Position numbers and translations under genes: made by a program | Part shown: one piece after another, positions 56,032 to 64,000 of the stretch | Layout of the letters: each line of letters starts with the position of its first letter | Numbering within the stretch: position 1 is the stretch's first letter | NCBI GenBank assembly: GCA_025965895.1 | Contig: JAOPWC010000028.1 | Span: 1 to 64,000, forward strand | DNA from: Mycobacterium sp. | GTDB taxonomy: Bacteria > Actinomycetota > Actinomycetes > Mycobacteriales > Mycobacteriaceae | Reading direction: 5' to 3' | DNA: 64,000 nt | The notes under the pieces: generated by a model | Told to the model about the DNA's origin: nothing | The model's input: only the letters and a program-made list of their open reading frames with translations | Databases searched by the model: none

Positions 56032-57909
56032 TCAGGGCGTGATGATGTTGAAGTTGGGGTCACCGCGGTCGAGCACTGCCAGGATCGACGGCAACGCGTC
56101 GGCGTCGCCGCTGATCTGCAGCCCCGGCGAGTCGCCGTCGCCGGCCGCGAACGCCAACAAGCGCAGCTTGTTGTCCAGTGTGATCGTCGCGTGGGCGGTC
56201 GAGGAATCCGCCCCTCGCTTCCGGTATACGAGCACGCCGTTGCTCAGCGTCAGCCGGTAGTTGGTGTCGATGTCGCGGAACGTAACATCGAGCTTGACGT
56301 CGAGATCCCATGCCCTGGGCCCGTTCACACTGATCGCGAAGGCGTCGAACATCTGTTCCGGGCTGAGCTGAGACAGCACCGACAGCGATGTGGCCTGCGT
56401 CGCGGTGCCGAAGTTCCCATCCCGTAGTTCCGTTGCGCCCGAGAGGAAGAAGTTGCGCCACGTCGCGTTCTCGGCACCGTAGGCCAGCTGCTCCAGCGTG
56501 TCGCCGTACCGCCCCTTTGCGGCCGGATGTTCCGGGTCGGCGAAGATAGCGTGATCGAGAAGTGTTGCAGCCCAACGGAAATCGCCGCTATCGAACGCCT
56601 TCTGAGCAATCTCGACGACGCGGTCGATCCCGCCGATAGCGTCGACGTACCGCGTAGCCAGCGCCTCAGGTGGGTGCGGCCACAGCCGCGCCGGATTGCC
56701 GTCGAACCAGCCCATGTACCGCTGGTAGATCGCCTTGACGTTGTGGCTGACCGATCCGTAATAGCCGTGCGTGTGCCAGGCCCGCTCAAGTGCGGGCGGC
56801 ATCTGGAACTGCTCGGCGATCTCGGCCCCGGTGAAGCCTTGGTTGAGCGACCGCAGCGTCTGGTCATGCAGGTAGGCGTACAGGTCACGCTGAGTGGACA
56901 GAAAATTCATGATCCGGTCCTGGCCCCAGGTCGGCCAGTGGTGCGAGGCGAACACCACGTCGGCGCGGTCGCCGAAGCGGTCGATGGCCTCGGTCAAGTA
57001 ACCGGCCCACCCGTGTGGATCGCGTACCAGTGCACCTCGCAGCGTCAGCAGGTTGTGCAGGTTGTGGGTGGCGTTCTCGGCCATGCACAGCGCGCGGTAA
57101 CGCGGGAAGTAGAAATGCATTTCGGCAGGCGCTTCGGTACCGGGCGCCATCTGGAACTCGATCTCGACACCGTCGATGGTGTGCGTCTCGCCGGTATCGG
57201 AAATGACGACAGTCGGGTTGATGACCGCCACCTCCCCGGTCGACGGTGTCTGCCCGAGCCCCGAGCCGACCTGGCCCTGCGGGCCTCGGGCCAGCAGCGT
57301 TCCGTACATGTACGTCGCCCGACGCGTCATCGCCGTACCCGCATAAACGTTCTCCTGCACGGCGTGTTCGATGAACCCCTCCGGAGCCAGCACGCTGACG
57401 CGGCCGGCATCCACATCCGCATGGTTCGTGACACCGAGGACGCCACCGAAGTGGTCGACATGGCTGTGGGTGTAGATCACGGCGACGACAATCCGGTCTC
57501 CGCGGTGCGCGCGATACAGCTCCAGCGCCGCAGCGGCCACCTCCGTGGACACCAGGGGATCGATCACGATGATTCCGCTGTCGGTTTCGATGAAGCTGAC
57601 GTTGGAGATGTCGAAGCCGCGGACCTGGTAGATGCCCGGGACGACCTCATAGAGACCCTGCTTGGCCGCTAATGTCGCCTGCCGCCACAGGCTCGGATGC
57701 ACGGATGTCGGTGCGTCACCGGTCAGGAACGCGTAGCTGTCGTTGTCCCACACCACTCGCCCGTCCGCGGCATGGATCACACACGGGTGTTTCGCCGCAA
57801 TGAAACCACGGTCCACGTCGTCGAAATCTCGGGTGTCGTCTAGTGGCAGGGACCCGAGGTGTTCCTTGTGCGCGGTCTCGATCGCGCCAGTCGGCGGCTT
57901 CTGCATCAT
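56032..57909 (-). CDS. Alkylsulfatase (SdsA/Rv3762c-type metallo-beta-lactamase-fold hydrolase)
   Basis: A 625-residue type III sulfatase that would cleave alkyl sulfates such as SDS. Zinc ligands: VIYTHSHVDHFGGVLG (HxHxDH), the Glu-bearing APGTEAPAEMHFYFPRYRAL and ALCMAENATHNLHN, and VFASHHWPTWG. The middle helical part contains TRYVDAIGGIDRVVEIAQKA and the C-terminal 120 residues an SCP2-like lipid-binding domain (INGPRAWDLDVKLDV-like, with DNKLRLLAFAAGD). There is no signal peptide, while Pseudomonas SdsA1 is secreted. It lies where Rv3762c is in the remembered order. Confidence 0.93.
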   Translation of the reverse strand: MMQKPPTGAIETAHKEHLGSLPLDDTRDFDDVDRGFIAAKHPCVIHAADGRVVWDNDSYAFLTGDAPTSVHPSLWRQATLAAKQGLYEVVPGIYQVRGFDISNVSFIETDSGIIVIDPLVSTEVAAAALELYRAHRGDRIVVAVIYTHSHVDHFGGVLGVTNHADVDAGRVSVLAPEGFIEHAVQENVYAGTAMTRRATYMYGTLLARGPQGQVGSGLGQTPSTGEVAVINPTVVISDTGETHTIDGVEIEFQMAPGTEAPAEMHFYFPRYRALCMAENATHNLHNLLTLRGALVRDPHGWAGYLTEAIDRFGDRADVVFASHHWPTWGQDRIMNFLSTQRDLYAYLHDQTLRSLNQGFTGAEIAEQFQMPPALERAWHTHGYYGSVSHNVKAIYQRYMGWFDGNPARLWPHPPEALATRYVDAIGGIDRVVEIAQKAFDSGDFRWAATLLDHAIFADPEHPAAKGRYGDTLEQLAYGAENATWRNFFLSGATELRDGNFGTATQATSLSVLSQLSPEQMFDAFAISVNGPRAWDLDVKLDVTFRDIDTNYRLTLSNGVLVYRKRGADSSTAHATITLDNKLRLLAFAAGDGDSPGLQISGDADALPSILAVLDRGDPNFNIITP

Positions 57910-57969
57910 CTGACCGACAGTGCCACCGCGGCACGACTTTCACAGCCGAACGCGGCATGTCTGATGCAC

Positions 57970-58275
57970 GGGCGTGGCAGTGATCGTCGGGGGCACGCTG
58001 CTGGCGGTGGTGATCACCGTGACACCGTCGCCAACAGGCCGGCGCGCCGTCTGATTCCTCGCCGTCAAGTGGGCCGTTCCATCCTGCTCGGGCTGGAGTT
58101 TCTCGTCGCCGCCGACATCATCAGGACGGTCGCCGTGACAGCCACAGGCCAAAAGGTCCTCGTGCTTGGGGGCATCGTCCTGATCCCGACGTTCCTGAGT
58201 TTCTCGCTGCAGTTGGAGATGACGGGGGCGTGGCCGTGGCAGAAGAGGCCGTCCGCACCCCCCGAAGGGGCCGGC
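57970..58275 (+). pseudogene. DUF1622-family membrane protein, frameshifted
   Basis: GVAVIVGGTLLAVVITVTPS in one frame is followed, after a frameshift near 58050, by RRQVGRSILLGLEFLVAADI, IRTVAVTATGQKVLVLGGIV, LIPTFLSFSLQLEMTGAWPW, the DUF1622 pattern of three helices. The first helix's start codon is not clear. A small membrane protein of about 115 residues when intact; function unknown. Confidence 0.72.
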
Positions 58276-58343
58276 GGCGGTATACGCCGATATGTTGCCC
58301 GCGTGGGCAGTTCGGTACAGCCGGGCCTCTCGACGGAATGCCG

Positions 58344-58841
58344 CTACCGGTCAATCCGGTGCAACATCACATCGCTCAGTTCGCCGTCGGCGACGGTCGC
58401 GGTCATGTAGGTGCAGTACGCCTGGCGCCGGCGGTCCGTCGGCGAGCCGGGGTTGAGCAGGCGCAGGCCGGTGGCCGACGTGGAGTCCCACGGGACGTGG
58501 CTGTGGCCGAACACCAGCACGTCGGTGTGCGGGTAGCGCTGCGACATCCTGGCGTCGCGGCCCGCGGCAGCACCGGTTTCGTGCACGACGCAGAACCGCA
58601 CGCCGCCTAGCGTGGCCTCGGCCACCTCCGGCAGCCGCGCGCGCAGCTGCGGACCGTCGTTGTTGCCCCAGCAGGCGACGAGCCGGGCGGCCCTGGCCTC
58701 GAGCGCGTCCAGCAGCGCAGTGTCGACCCAGTCGCCGGCGTGCAGGACCACATCAGCGCGCCCAACCTCCTGCCACACCGACTCGGACAGGTCATGGGCC
58801 CGCTTCGGCACATGTGTGTCGGCCAGCAGCAACAGCCTCAC
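58344..58841 (-). CDS. YfcE-type metallophosphoesterase
   Basis: A 165-residue calcineurin-like phosphoesterase: MRLLLLADTHVPKRAHDL (DxH), DVVLHAGDWVDTALLDAL (GD), VACWGNNDGPQLRARL (GNxD; the family usually has GNCD or GNHD), FCVVHETG, VLVFGHSHVPWDS (GHSH). All metal ligands are in place. ATG 58841 overlaps the stop of the preceding NTF2-like gene by 4 bp. Likely a phosphodiesterase of low specificity. Confidence 0.92.
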   Translation of the reverse strand: MRLLLLADTHVPKRAHDLSESVWQEVGRADVVLHAGDWVDTALLDALEARAARLVACWGNNDGPQLRARLPEVAEATLGGVRFCVVHETGAAAGRDARMSQRYPHTDVLVFGHSHVPWDSTSATGLRLLNPGSPTDRRRQAYCTYMTATVADGELSDVMLHRIDR

Positions 58842-59221
58842 AGCTCCAGCAGCCTGGCCATCTCGGGCATGATTTTCTGCAACGCTTTCAGCGGCCGCAT
58901 CATCACCTTGAACGAGACGATCTTGTCGTCGTCATTCCAACTGATGATGTCGACGCCGTTGACATAGATGCCGTCGATCTCGGCCGCGAACTCCAGAACC
59001 GCCGACCGGGGTGCGAACCATTGCTCGACGTAGTGGAAGCCGGTCCCCGCGAACAGGTGCGCCGCGGCGGCCAGATAGGCGGCGGTCTTCGCTTTGCCTT
59101 CCTGCGGGGTGAACACCACAGGTGAGTAAAACACCGCGTCGTCGGCCAGAAGGCTGTCCAGTTCATCGGTGCGGCGGTGCTCGATGATGTCGATCCAGCG
59201 TTGAATAACGATGGGCGTCAC
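58838..59221 (-). CDS. SnoaL/NTF2-like protein
   Basis: A 127-residue cone-fold protein: TPIVIQRWIDIIEHRRTDEL, LLADDAVFYSPVVFTPQEGK, GTGFHYVEQWFAPRSAVLEF, ISWNDDDKIVSFKVMMRPLK. The family includes small isomerases, cyclases and non-catalytic binding proteins, so no reaction can be assigned. Coupled (ATGA) to the phosphoesterase gene. Confidence 0.88.
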   Translation of the reverse strand: MTPIVIQRWIDIIEHRRTDELDSLLADDAVFYSPVVFTPQEGKAKTAAYLAAAAHLFAGTGFHYVEQWFAPRSAVLEFAAEIDGIYVNGVDIISWNDDDKIVSFKVMMRPLKALQKIMPEMARLLEL

Positions 59222-60186
59222 GCTCTCAATGGTCTCAGCACAGCCCGACGAAGGACAGAGCTGTCCCGAATGCCTGAAAGCGATTCGAAACCCCCAGCCT
59301 TCTCACACATTCGGCTACCGCACCGATTTGGTGCTATCCGCTGTGGCCGTGATCGTCCGGAGGATCATTGAAGGGGGTCAGAGAAGGCCGCCGTTTGGAG
59401 GACCGGTTATGTTGCTCAAGCCGAGCTACTTCGCCCCGTTGTTGGCTGCTGCGGGGGCCGCATAGGGCTGCAACGTCGGAATCAACTGGGTGCGCGGCAC
59501 TAGCAGAGTCCCGCTGGACTACTGCACCGTCACCGGAATCCACAACCCTGACCATTCGGCCGCCGGCCGGGAGACGTTCACGACGGTCTACGTCGACGTA
59601 TTGTGCCCGGATGATGAATGGGGGGCCGGCTTCGGGGCTGCGTTGTGATGAACAGGCGGTACTGCCGCTACCCGAGCGCAGCCCGGTATTCCCGTGGCTG
59701 TCAGGCCCACCGAGCAGCAACATTTGCAGCGGAAGACCTGCGGCCCAGACCCGGTGACCCAGAACGAGCAGTTGTGGACGCCGCAAGCCCTCTGCGAGAC
59801 TTGCGCCACGCTCGCGTCGCTGCGGGCTTCGATGGCCTCGACGCTGTTCGCGGCGCCTTTCCCAAGTCGCGCTTGCCTACGGCATCACTCCCGTGAGAGA
59901 TGCTTACCAGGGCGGCTAGTCCCACAGCGGCTGCTGGTCGGGACGTTCCAGCCGAAGTGGCGAGATTCGAGTAATGCACTACTCAGGCGCTCCGCGTGAT
60001 CGCGCGCGACCATGACCATACCGGCAACGGTTACGGCACTGAGAGCGGGGGCATTCTGTGCACGTCAGATCGGGCTGTGGTGCCCCAATGTCGATGTCGG
60101 CGACGGTCCTGCGATCAGTGCGATCGAAAGCGCTATCAGACAACGCAACTACAACTACTACCAGCTCTCCGTACGGGGGTAGAGCG
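59222..60186. other. Intergenic stretch with one broken small gene
   Basis: Apart from the small secreted-protein remnant at 59409-59648, I see no gene. A plus-strand frame at 59618-59896 is without motif. Confidence 0.4.
59409..59648 (+). pseudogene. Small secreted protein with an in-frame stop
   Basis: ATG 59409 reads MLLKPSYFAPLLAAAGAA, a signal-peptide-like start, then TAG, then in the same frame GCNVGINWVRGTSRVPLDYC, TVTGIHNPDHSAAGRETFTT, VYVDVLCPDDEWGAGFGAAL to TGA. Apart from the TAG it would be a secreted protein of about 79 residues with three Cys after the leader. Could be a pseudogene or a sequencing error. The start at 59409 follows GGAGGACCGGTT. Confidence 0.45.
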
Positions 60187-60888
60187 ATGACATCGCAAGC
60201 ACAACCGATCAGCACACCGCCGGAACCGCTGGCGTCACCGATGCCAATGGACGCGCGACACTCGACCGGAATCGATAAGCACAAGCACGCGGGCCCGGGT
60301 GACTCTGTGTCGGTGGCCAAGATAGGAATGATCAGTGCGATCGGTACGGCACTTGTCACCGCGGCCGCGACAATCTTCGTGTCGGTCGGCCCCCACAATG
60401 ATTCAGCCGGCAAGGCGACGAATGAACAGGTCGCCGGGAACCCTGCATCGGGGCCGACCACCATCACACCGAACCCGACCGGCTCTGGGCTCGGTTCGTT
60501 CGACCAACTCGCGATCAACGGGTCGCGTTCTGAGGTCGCCGTAACCGGCTCCGCCGGCAGAGATGTCGCGAGCGTGGTTGTCCTGATAGGCCCACGGCAG
60601 TCGGGGGGACAGTACTGGGCCGCCAGCGCGGATGTCTTCAACCAGCAATGGAAGCTGGTTGTCGCGACCGAACCACACCTTCCGGAACCCTACGAAGTAA
60701 AGGCCTACTACAAAGAACGGACCGCTGGCGCGGGCGGCGTCCACGCTTCGAACTTCGCTCTCCAGCCGACCGCACCGACGCCGCCGCCGCCTCCGGGGCG
60801 GGAAGTGACTTGCGCGGTGGAACTCGGCGACAGCTGCTTCACCGGTCCGGGATGGGGACCGCCGTCGGTCTACCGATCGGATCAGTGA
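60187..60888 (+). CDS. Single-pass membrane protein, function unknown
   Basis: A 233-residue protein from ATG 60187: cytosolic N-terminus of about 45 residues (Pro/Ser-rich), a membrane helix IGMISAIGTALVTAAATIFV, then an extracytoplasmic domain of about 110 residues (INGSRSEVAVTGSAGRDVAS, VVVLIGPRQSGGQYWAASAD, FNQQWKLVVATEPHLPEPYE, VKAYYKERT) that looks like a single beta-sandwich, and a Pro-rich end with two Cys. No family recognised. Confidence 0.7.
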   Translation: MTSQAQPISTPPEPLASPMPMDARHSTGIDKHKHAGPGDSVSVAKIGMISAIGTALVTAAATIFVSVGPHNDSAGKATNEQVAGNPASGPTTITPNPTGSGLGSFDQLAINGSRSEVAVTGSAGRDVASVVVLIGPRQSGGQYWAASADVFNQQWKLVVATEPHLPEPYEVKAYYKERTAGAGGVHASNFALQPTAPTPPPPPGREVTCAVELGDSCFTGPGWGPPSVYRSDQ

Positions 60889-61030
60889 ATGCGGGATCAA
60901 TTGGTCGGCCCGAACACCGCGTGATCGCCAGCCACCACATCGACCTCGAGCGCAAGTACTGGCGCAACCAACAGAAAACCTCGGCCCATGGCCCCGGCAC
61001 TTGTATACCGATGACGCGACACCTGTTCAC

Positions 61031-61046
61031 GATGTCCCGAGACATC
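61031..61046. repeat. Inverted repeat, insertion-sequence-end-like
   Basis: GATGTC-CCGA-GACATC, a perfect 6-bp stem, inside TGTTCACGATGTCCCGAGAC. Sequences of this type occur near IS481-like transposase genes in actinobacteria, as I recall. No transposase is next to it. Confidence 0.4.
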
Positions 61047-61052
61047 ACACTC

Positions 61053-61094
61053 GCGCGCCTGAGGGATTCGAACCCCCAACCTTCTGATCCGTAG
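61053..61094 (-). other. 3' half of a tRNA-Arg(ACG) gene, candidate att site
   Basis: On the minus strand: CTACGGATCAGAAGGTTGGG then GGTTCGAATCCC and TCAGGCGCGC. This is the anticodon loop (ACG), the 3' arm of the anticodon stem, variable region, TpsiC arm and the acceptor 3' strand, without any 5' half. A tRNA-Arg 3' half on its own is what is left of an attachment site when an integrative element carried a copy of the tRNA end, or when the rest was deleted. Confidence 0.75.
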
Positions 61095-62105
61095 GCACGG
61101 GCCGATCCTGCGACCAGGCATGATACGAGGTCAATTGTCGTGTAGGTGGAAGTGTCGGGAAGCCCCACTGTCGTCATCGTTGTCGTCAGAACTGTCGTCA
61201 GCTCACGGTGCGAATCAACGGCGATCCCACCGCTTCCTCATACCCGGCGATCCTGCGCTGACGATCGGATGTGTCATCCCTGAAGGGGTGGGGTTGTGTC
61301 AACACGTTAGCGACCGGTGGTTTTGGGGGCTTTCGGCCTCCGTGTGGGCAGCGCCGGGTGAGGGCCGGGTCAAGACGGAGCGCCCGCAGCGCAGCGAGGA
61401 CGAACGGTCTTGACGCTGGCCCGGTCTGGTGCATGCTGTCGCGGATGCCGGGGCACCGGTGAGGACTGTGTGGTTGTGGGCCTTCTCCATGCTGGCCTCG
61501 CCTCGAGGTTTCTCAACCACCCCATTCCGCATCGTCTGACTTTCCGATCGGCTGAGTAAAGGGCGTCTTCCACGTCACGATGTTGATGGCTTCGCCACCC
61601 TTGATGCGATGAAGGGGCGGGGCCTCCGCTCCTCGTGACGTTCCCGGCGGATGCTGGGGGTGCTCACTTTCCACGAATTACGGGAGGCTCCTATCGACGA
61701 GTATGACGGCAGGCAGTTCGTCGGGATCGCAAGTGCCAGACATTAGGCGTTGGCGGCGACGGTTGGAAAGATGCTCCGGCGTGACCAGTGGCCCGCGGCT
61801 CACTCACCCGATGACGATGCTGAGATTGACAACTGTTGGAAGTATCGGCGGTCACCGCAGCCCTAGGATCTCGTAGCGCGACCTGTCTACCGACCGACCG
61901 TCGGTTAGCTTGCCAACCGAAGCCGAGCTCGCCGACAGATCCGTGTGATCACCGGGCCGGCCTAGAAGAAGGCGCGCTTGGAAATGCATATCTTTCTCGT
62001 CGAAGTCGCCCGCGAAACCGGGTATCCACCCGGCCATCATGAGCGATCGGTTGATCCGGAAGCTCGACATGCCGACGCAGGTGGACGCGGCGTGGCAGCC
62101 CGCGA

Positions 62106-62723
62106 CTAGGGCGTGCTCGGGTCCGGCACGATAGTTGGTAGCGCCGCCGGGTCGGGAGGCGGATCGATGTACCCGGGCGGCGGTGGCCCGCTCTTCGAGT
62201 AGTACCCAGGCGGTAGAGCCGGCGTGCCCTGCGGGGGCCCCGTTGGCAACGCGGCTGTCTCGGACCCCGGCGCGTTCGTCGAGATGTATCCGGGCGGCAG
62301 CGGCGGCGCCGGACCGGTGCCTGGCGGCGGGGTCGATAAGGGCATCTCGCCGGGCGGTGTGCTGGTGAATCCGTACGGGTCCTGGGCCTGGTGCCAAGCA
62401 TCCCTGAGGAAGCCCAACGGCCCCGGGCGACTCCCCTGCCCGTACCCAGGGTTCGGGATCTCTGGCACCGTCGGTGTGCCTACGGGTCGGGTTGGCGCGG
62501 GCGCCACCGGGGCGTCCGCAGCCGCCACGACGGGTTGCCCAGGTGCCGGGGGCACCGCCCCTGGAGTCGCAGGCACCGGCGTCGGGTAGGTCGGCACCTC
62601 GGGGTCCGCGTTTGCCTGTCCTGCCAGAGCCAGCGCACCCAGGCTGACGGCCACGCCGGCCAGTGCCAACCTGACGGCATTGGTGGTCGGCGAGGTGACG
62701 CGGGTGCGCTGACGTCCGGTCAT
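62106..62723 (-). CDS. Pro-rich secreted protein
   Basis: A 205-residue exported protein: signal peptide with RTRVTSPTTNAVRLALAGVA, core VSLGALALAGQ, cleavage ANA-DP, then an almost wholly Pro/Ala/Gly/Thr mature part with repeated PPGYIS / PPGYYS / PPGYID units and one more ordinary block, RPGPLGFLRDAWHQAQDPYG. No cysteines, no anchor. ATG 62723. Mycobacterial, no known function; possibly a cell-wall-associated protein. Confidence 0.82.
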   Translation of the reverse strand: MTGRQRTRVTSPTTNAVRLALAGVAVSLGALALAGQANADPEVPTYPTPVPATPGAVPPAPGQPVVAAADAPVAPAPTRPVGTPTVPEIPNPGYGQGSRPGPLGFLRDAWHQAQDPYGFTSTPPGEMPLSTPPPGTGPAPPLPPGYISTNAPGSETAALPTGPPQGTPALPPGYYSKSGPPPPGYIDPPPDPAALPTIVPDPSTP

Positions 62724-62989
62724 GAATGTCGAGGTTAGCGCCTTCTCACAGCATCCGCGATGTCACTGCGAAGTCTCTGAAATCCTCCGGCGGACTGCCC
62801 AGAGCCCGCTGCACGCCGTCGGCGGGTGAGGGGTTCCGGCCGTCCAGCAAACTGCTCCACCCATCGAAGGGCGCGACTGGTCTACGAACTCTAGACCAGA
62901 ACGAAGATGCACCGCTCAGAGCTCCCGTACCGGCGAACAGTGCAAGAACGGGTGCCGTCAAGCTGGAATCAACATCAAGACCGGGAAGC

Positions 62990-63440
62990 GGTGGCGCTAG
63001 GTGGCGGCGAGTGCGCGTCAACGGTCGTGTATACACCTACGGTCCGATAAGTGGGCCGCCGCCGGTGATCTCGGCGCGGTTCCTCTCCGAGGACGAACGA
63101 CTGCACATCGCCGATCTGCATCGGCTCGGCCGATCCATCCGCACGATCGCACGCAAGTTGGGACGAGCTCGGTCGACGATCAGCCGCGAAGTGCGCCGCA
63201 ACGCCGACCCGGCCGGCGGCGCGTATCAACCGTACGCGGCGCACCGGGCGCGCAGCCGGTCGTTGAGCCCGGTCCAGACAAGCTGGCCATGGCTGTCGAG
63301 CTGCGGACAATGGTGCAAGAGCTGCTCGACCGCCGCTGGAGCCCCGAACAGATCCGTCAGCATCTCCGCCGCATTTACCCGAACCAACCCGAAGGACACC
63401 TGGTGCCGAGACTATCTACCAGATCGTCGGTGACATGTGT
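62990..63440 (+). pseudogene. IS30-family transposase remnant
   Basis: The N-terminal helix-turn-helix of an IS30 transposase is present: ISARFLSEDERLHIADLHRL, RSIRTIARKLGRARSTISRE, VRRNADPAGGAYQPYAAHRA. A frameshift near 63260 leads to KLAMAVELRTMVQELLDRRW, SPEQIRQHLRRIYPNQPEGH, after which the DDE catalytic domain is missing. I see no terminal inverted repeats. A dead insertion sequence. Confidence 0.85.
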
Positions 63441-63809
63441 ATGACATCGAACGAATCGCCGCCATGTCGTATCCATGTATCCGACCCGGCGGTGACGTGC
63501 TACGGCGCTGACCGCCGAGACGGCGATACGAGCTGCGTTGGCTGCTTAGCGAGTTCGACGGCTTGATAGCAGATGCTCCTATATTGCGGCAATGGTTTTG
63601 GCGCTCGTTCACGACGGTTGGAGGTCCGGTTCTCTCGCGTGCAATCGGAGCCGTTCCCGTCGGGTGCCGCAGCCGTGGGCATACCCACGCCGGACAAAGA
63701 GGACTTCCACCGCTCTCCAGGGTTCAATAGCAACGCTGTTCTTCCTCGCTGGCTCGCCCCGTATCCTGATCGTCGCTGGCCGAGTGGTATTCCGACCGGG
63801 AGGCACGCG
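63441..63809. other. Intergenic stretch without a gene
   Basis: Nothing recognised; only minus-strand frames without motif. Contains the leader of the gene at 63810. Confidence 0.45.
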
Positions 63810-64000
63810 ATGGGACACAAGGCAACATTGGAACTCGTACTCGACTGTGAAGAGCCAAAACGGCTCGCTAAGTTCTGGCGCGGGGCGCTCGACTATCGCG
63901 ACTACTACATGGACGCAAATCTGGCTGTGCTCGTTCCCAAAGAAGGGACCGCTTCACCGCTTCTCCTTCAGGGGGTACCCGAACCCAAAGCGGGCAAGAA
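63810..64000 (+). CDS. VOC/glyoxalase-like protein (C-terminus off the window)
   Basis: From ATG 63810, with GGGAGG six bases upstream: MGHKATLELVLDCEEPKRLA, KFWRGALDYRDYYMDANLAV, LVPKEGTASPLLLQGVPEPK. The LDCxxPxxLAxFWxxALxY pattern is the start of VOC-superfamily proteins of the Glyoxalase_6 type, common in actinobacteria. Only the first 63 residues are in the window, so the second half and any metal ligands are not seen. Confidence 0.88.
   Translation, partial: MGHKATLELVLDCEEPKRLAKFWRGALDYRDYYMDANLAVLVPKEGTASPLLLQGVPEPKAGK

Larger units (their letters stand above)
60889..62105. other. Gene-free stretch with mobile-element traces
   Basis: No gene over 1.2 kb. It holds the hairpin at 61031-61046 and the tRNA-Arg 3' half at 61053-61094. 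Frames at 61120-61413 and 61271-61462 have no motif or start signal. Confidence 0.5.

Overview
The window is mycobacterial chromosome, most likely from a non-tuberculous member of the Mycobacterium/Mycolicibacterium group. Evidence: a mycolic-acid-type methyltransferase at the left edge, LpqH lipoproteins, a Rv1264-type adenylate cyclase, FadE10-type and WS/DGAT lipid enzymes, and a block at 44-58 kb (tadA, tyrA, proZ/W/V/X, a LapA-domain protein, an aminoglycoside-phosphotransferase-like protein, an alkylsulfatase) whose gene order I recall from M. tuberculosis Rv3752c-Rv3762c. No database could be searched; family calls come from motifs and remembered homologues.

Region 1 (1-15.3 kb) is loose and accessory: a partial methyltransferase, a surface-anchored Pro/Thr-rich protein, a receptor Ser/Thr kinase, a broken TetR gene, a PhyH dioxygenase, an actin/Hsp70-like membrane protein, an acyl-CoA dehydrogenase and an adenylate cyclase. 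A dispersed repeat of about 150 bp, always in the same orientation, lies downstream of the plus-strand genes here, so the segment looks like a row of one-gene cassettes.

Region 2 (15.2-22.5 kb) is a DNA-end-joining locus broken by mobile DNA. A PolD-type primase-polymerase is followed by a ligC whose catalytic N-terminus is gone. A short ligC N-terminal piece lies about 5 kb away, and between the two are tyrosine-recombinase fragments, a flavin monooxygenase, an intact second LigC and a decayed dehydrogenase.

Region 3 (22.4-39.9 kb) starts with gluQ and tgt, two tRNA-queuosine enzymes, on either side of a P450 and a decayed saccharopine-dehydrogenase-like gene. LpqH-family lipoproteins, a haloalkane dehalogenase, NUDIX and WS/DGAT enzymes, a GlfT2-like glycosyltransferase, methyltransferases and a HAF-repeat protein follow.

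Region 4 (about 40-44.2 kb) is prophage wreckage beside tRNA-Ser(CGA): two integrase C-terminal fragments, a frameshifted capsid-like gene and an HNH fragment. Region 5 (44.2-58.9 kb) is the conserved core, with a tight proX-V-W-Z operon. Region 6 (59-64 kb) is gene-poor, with a tRNA-Arg 3'-half remnant and an IS30 remnant. At least a dozen genes carry frameshifts or truncations, which points to genome decay or, for the single-indel cases, assembly error.
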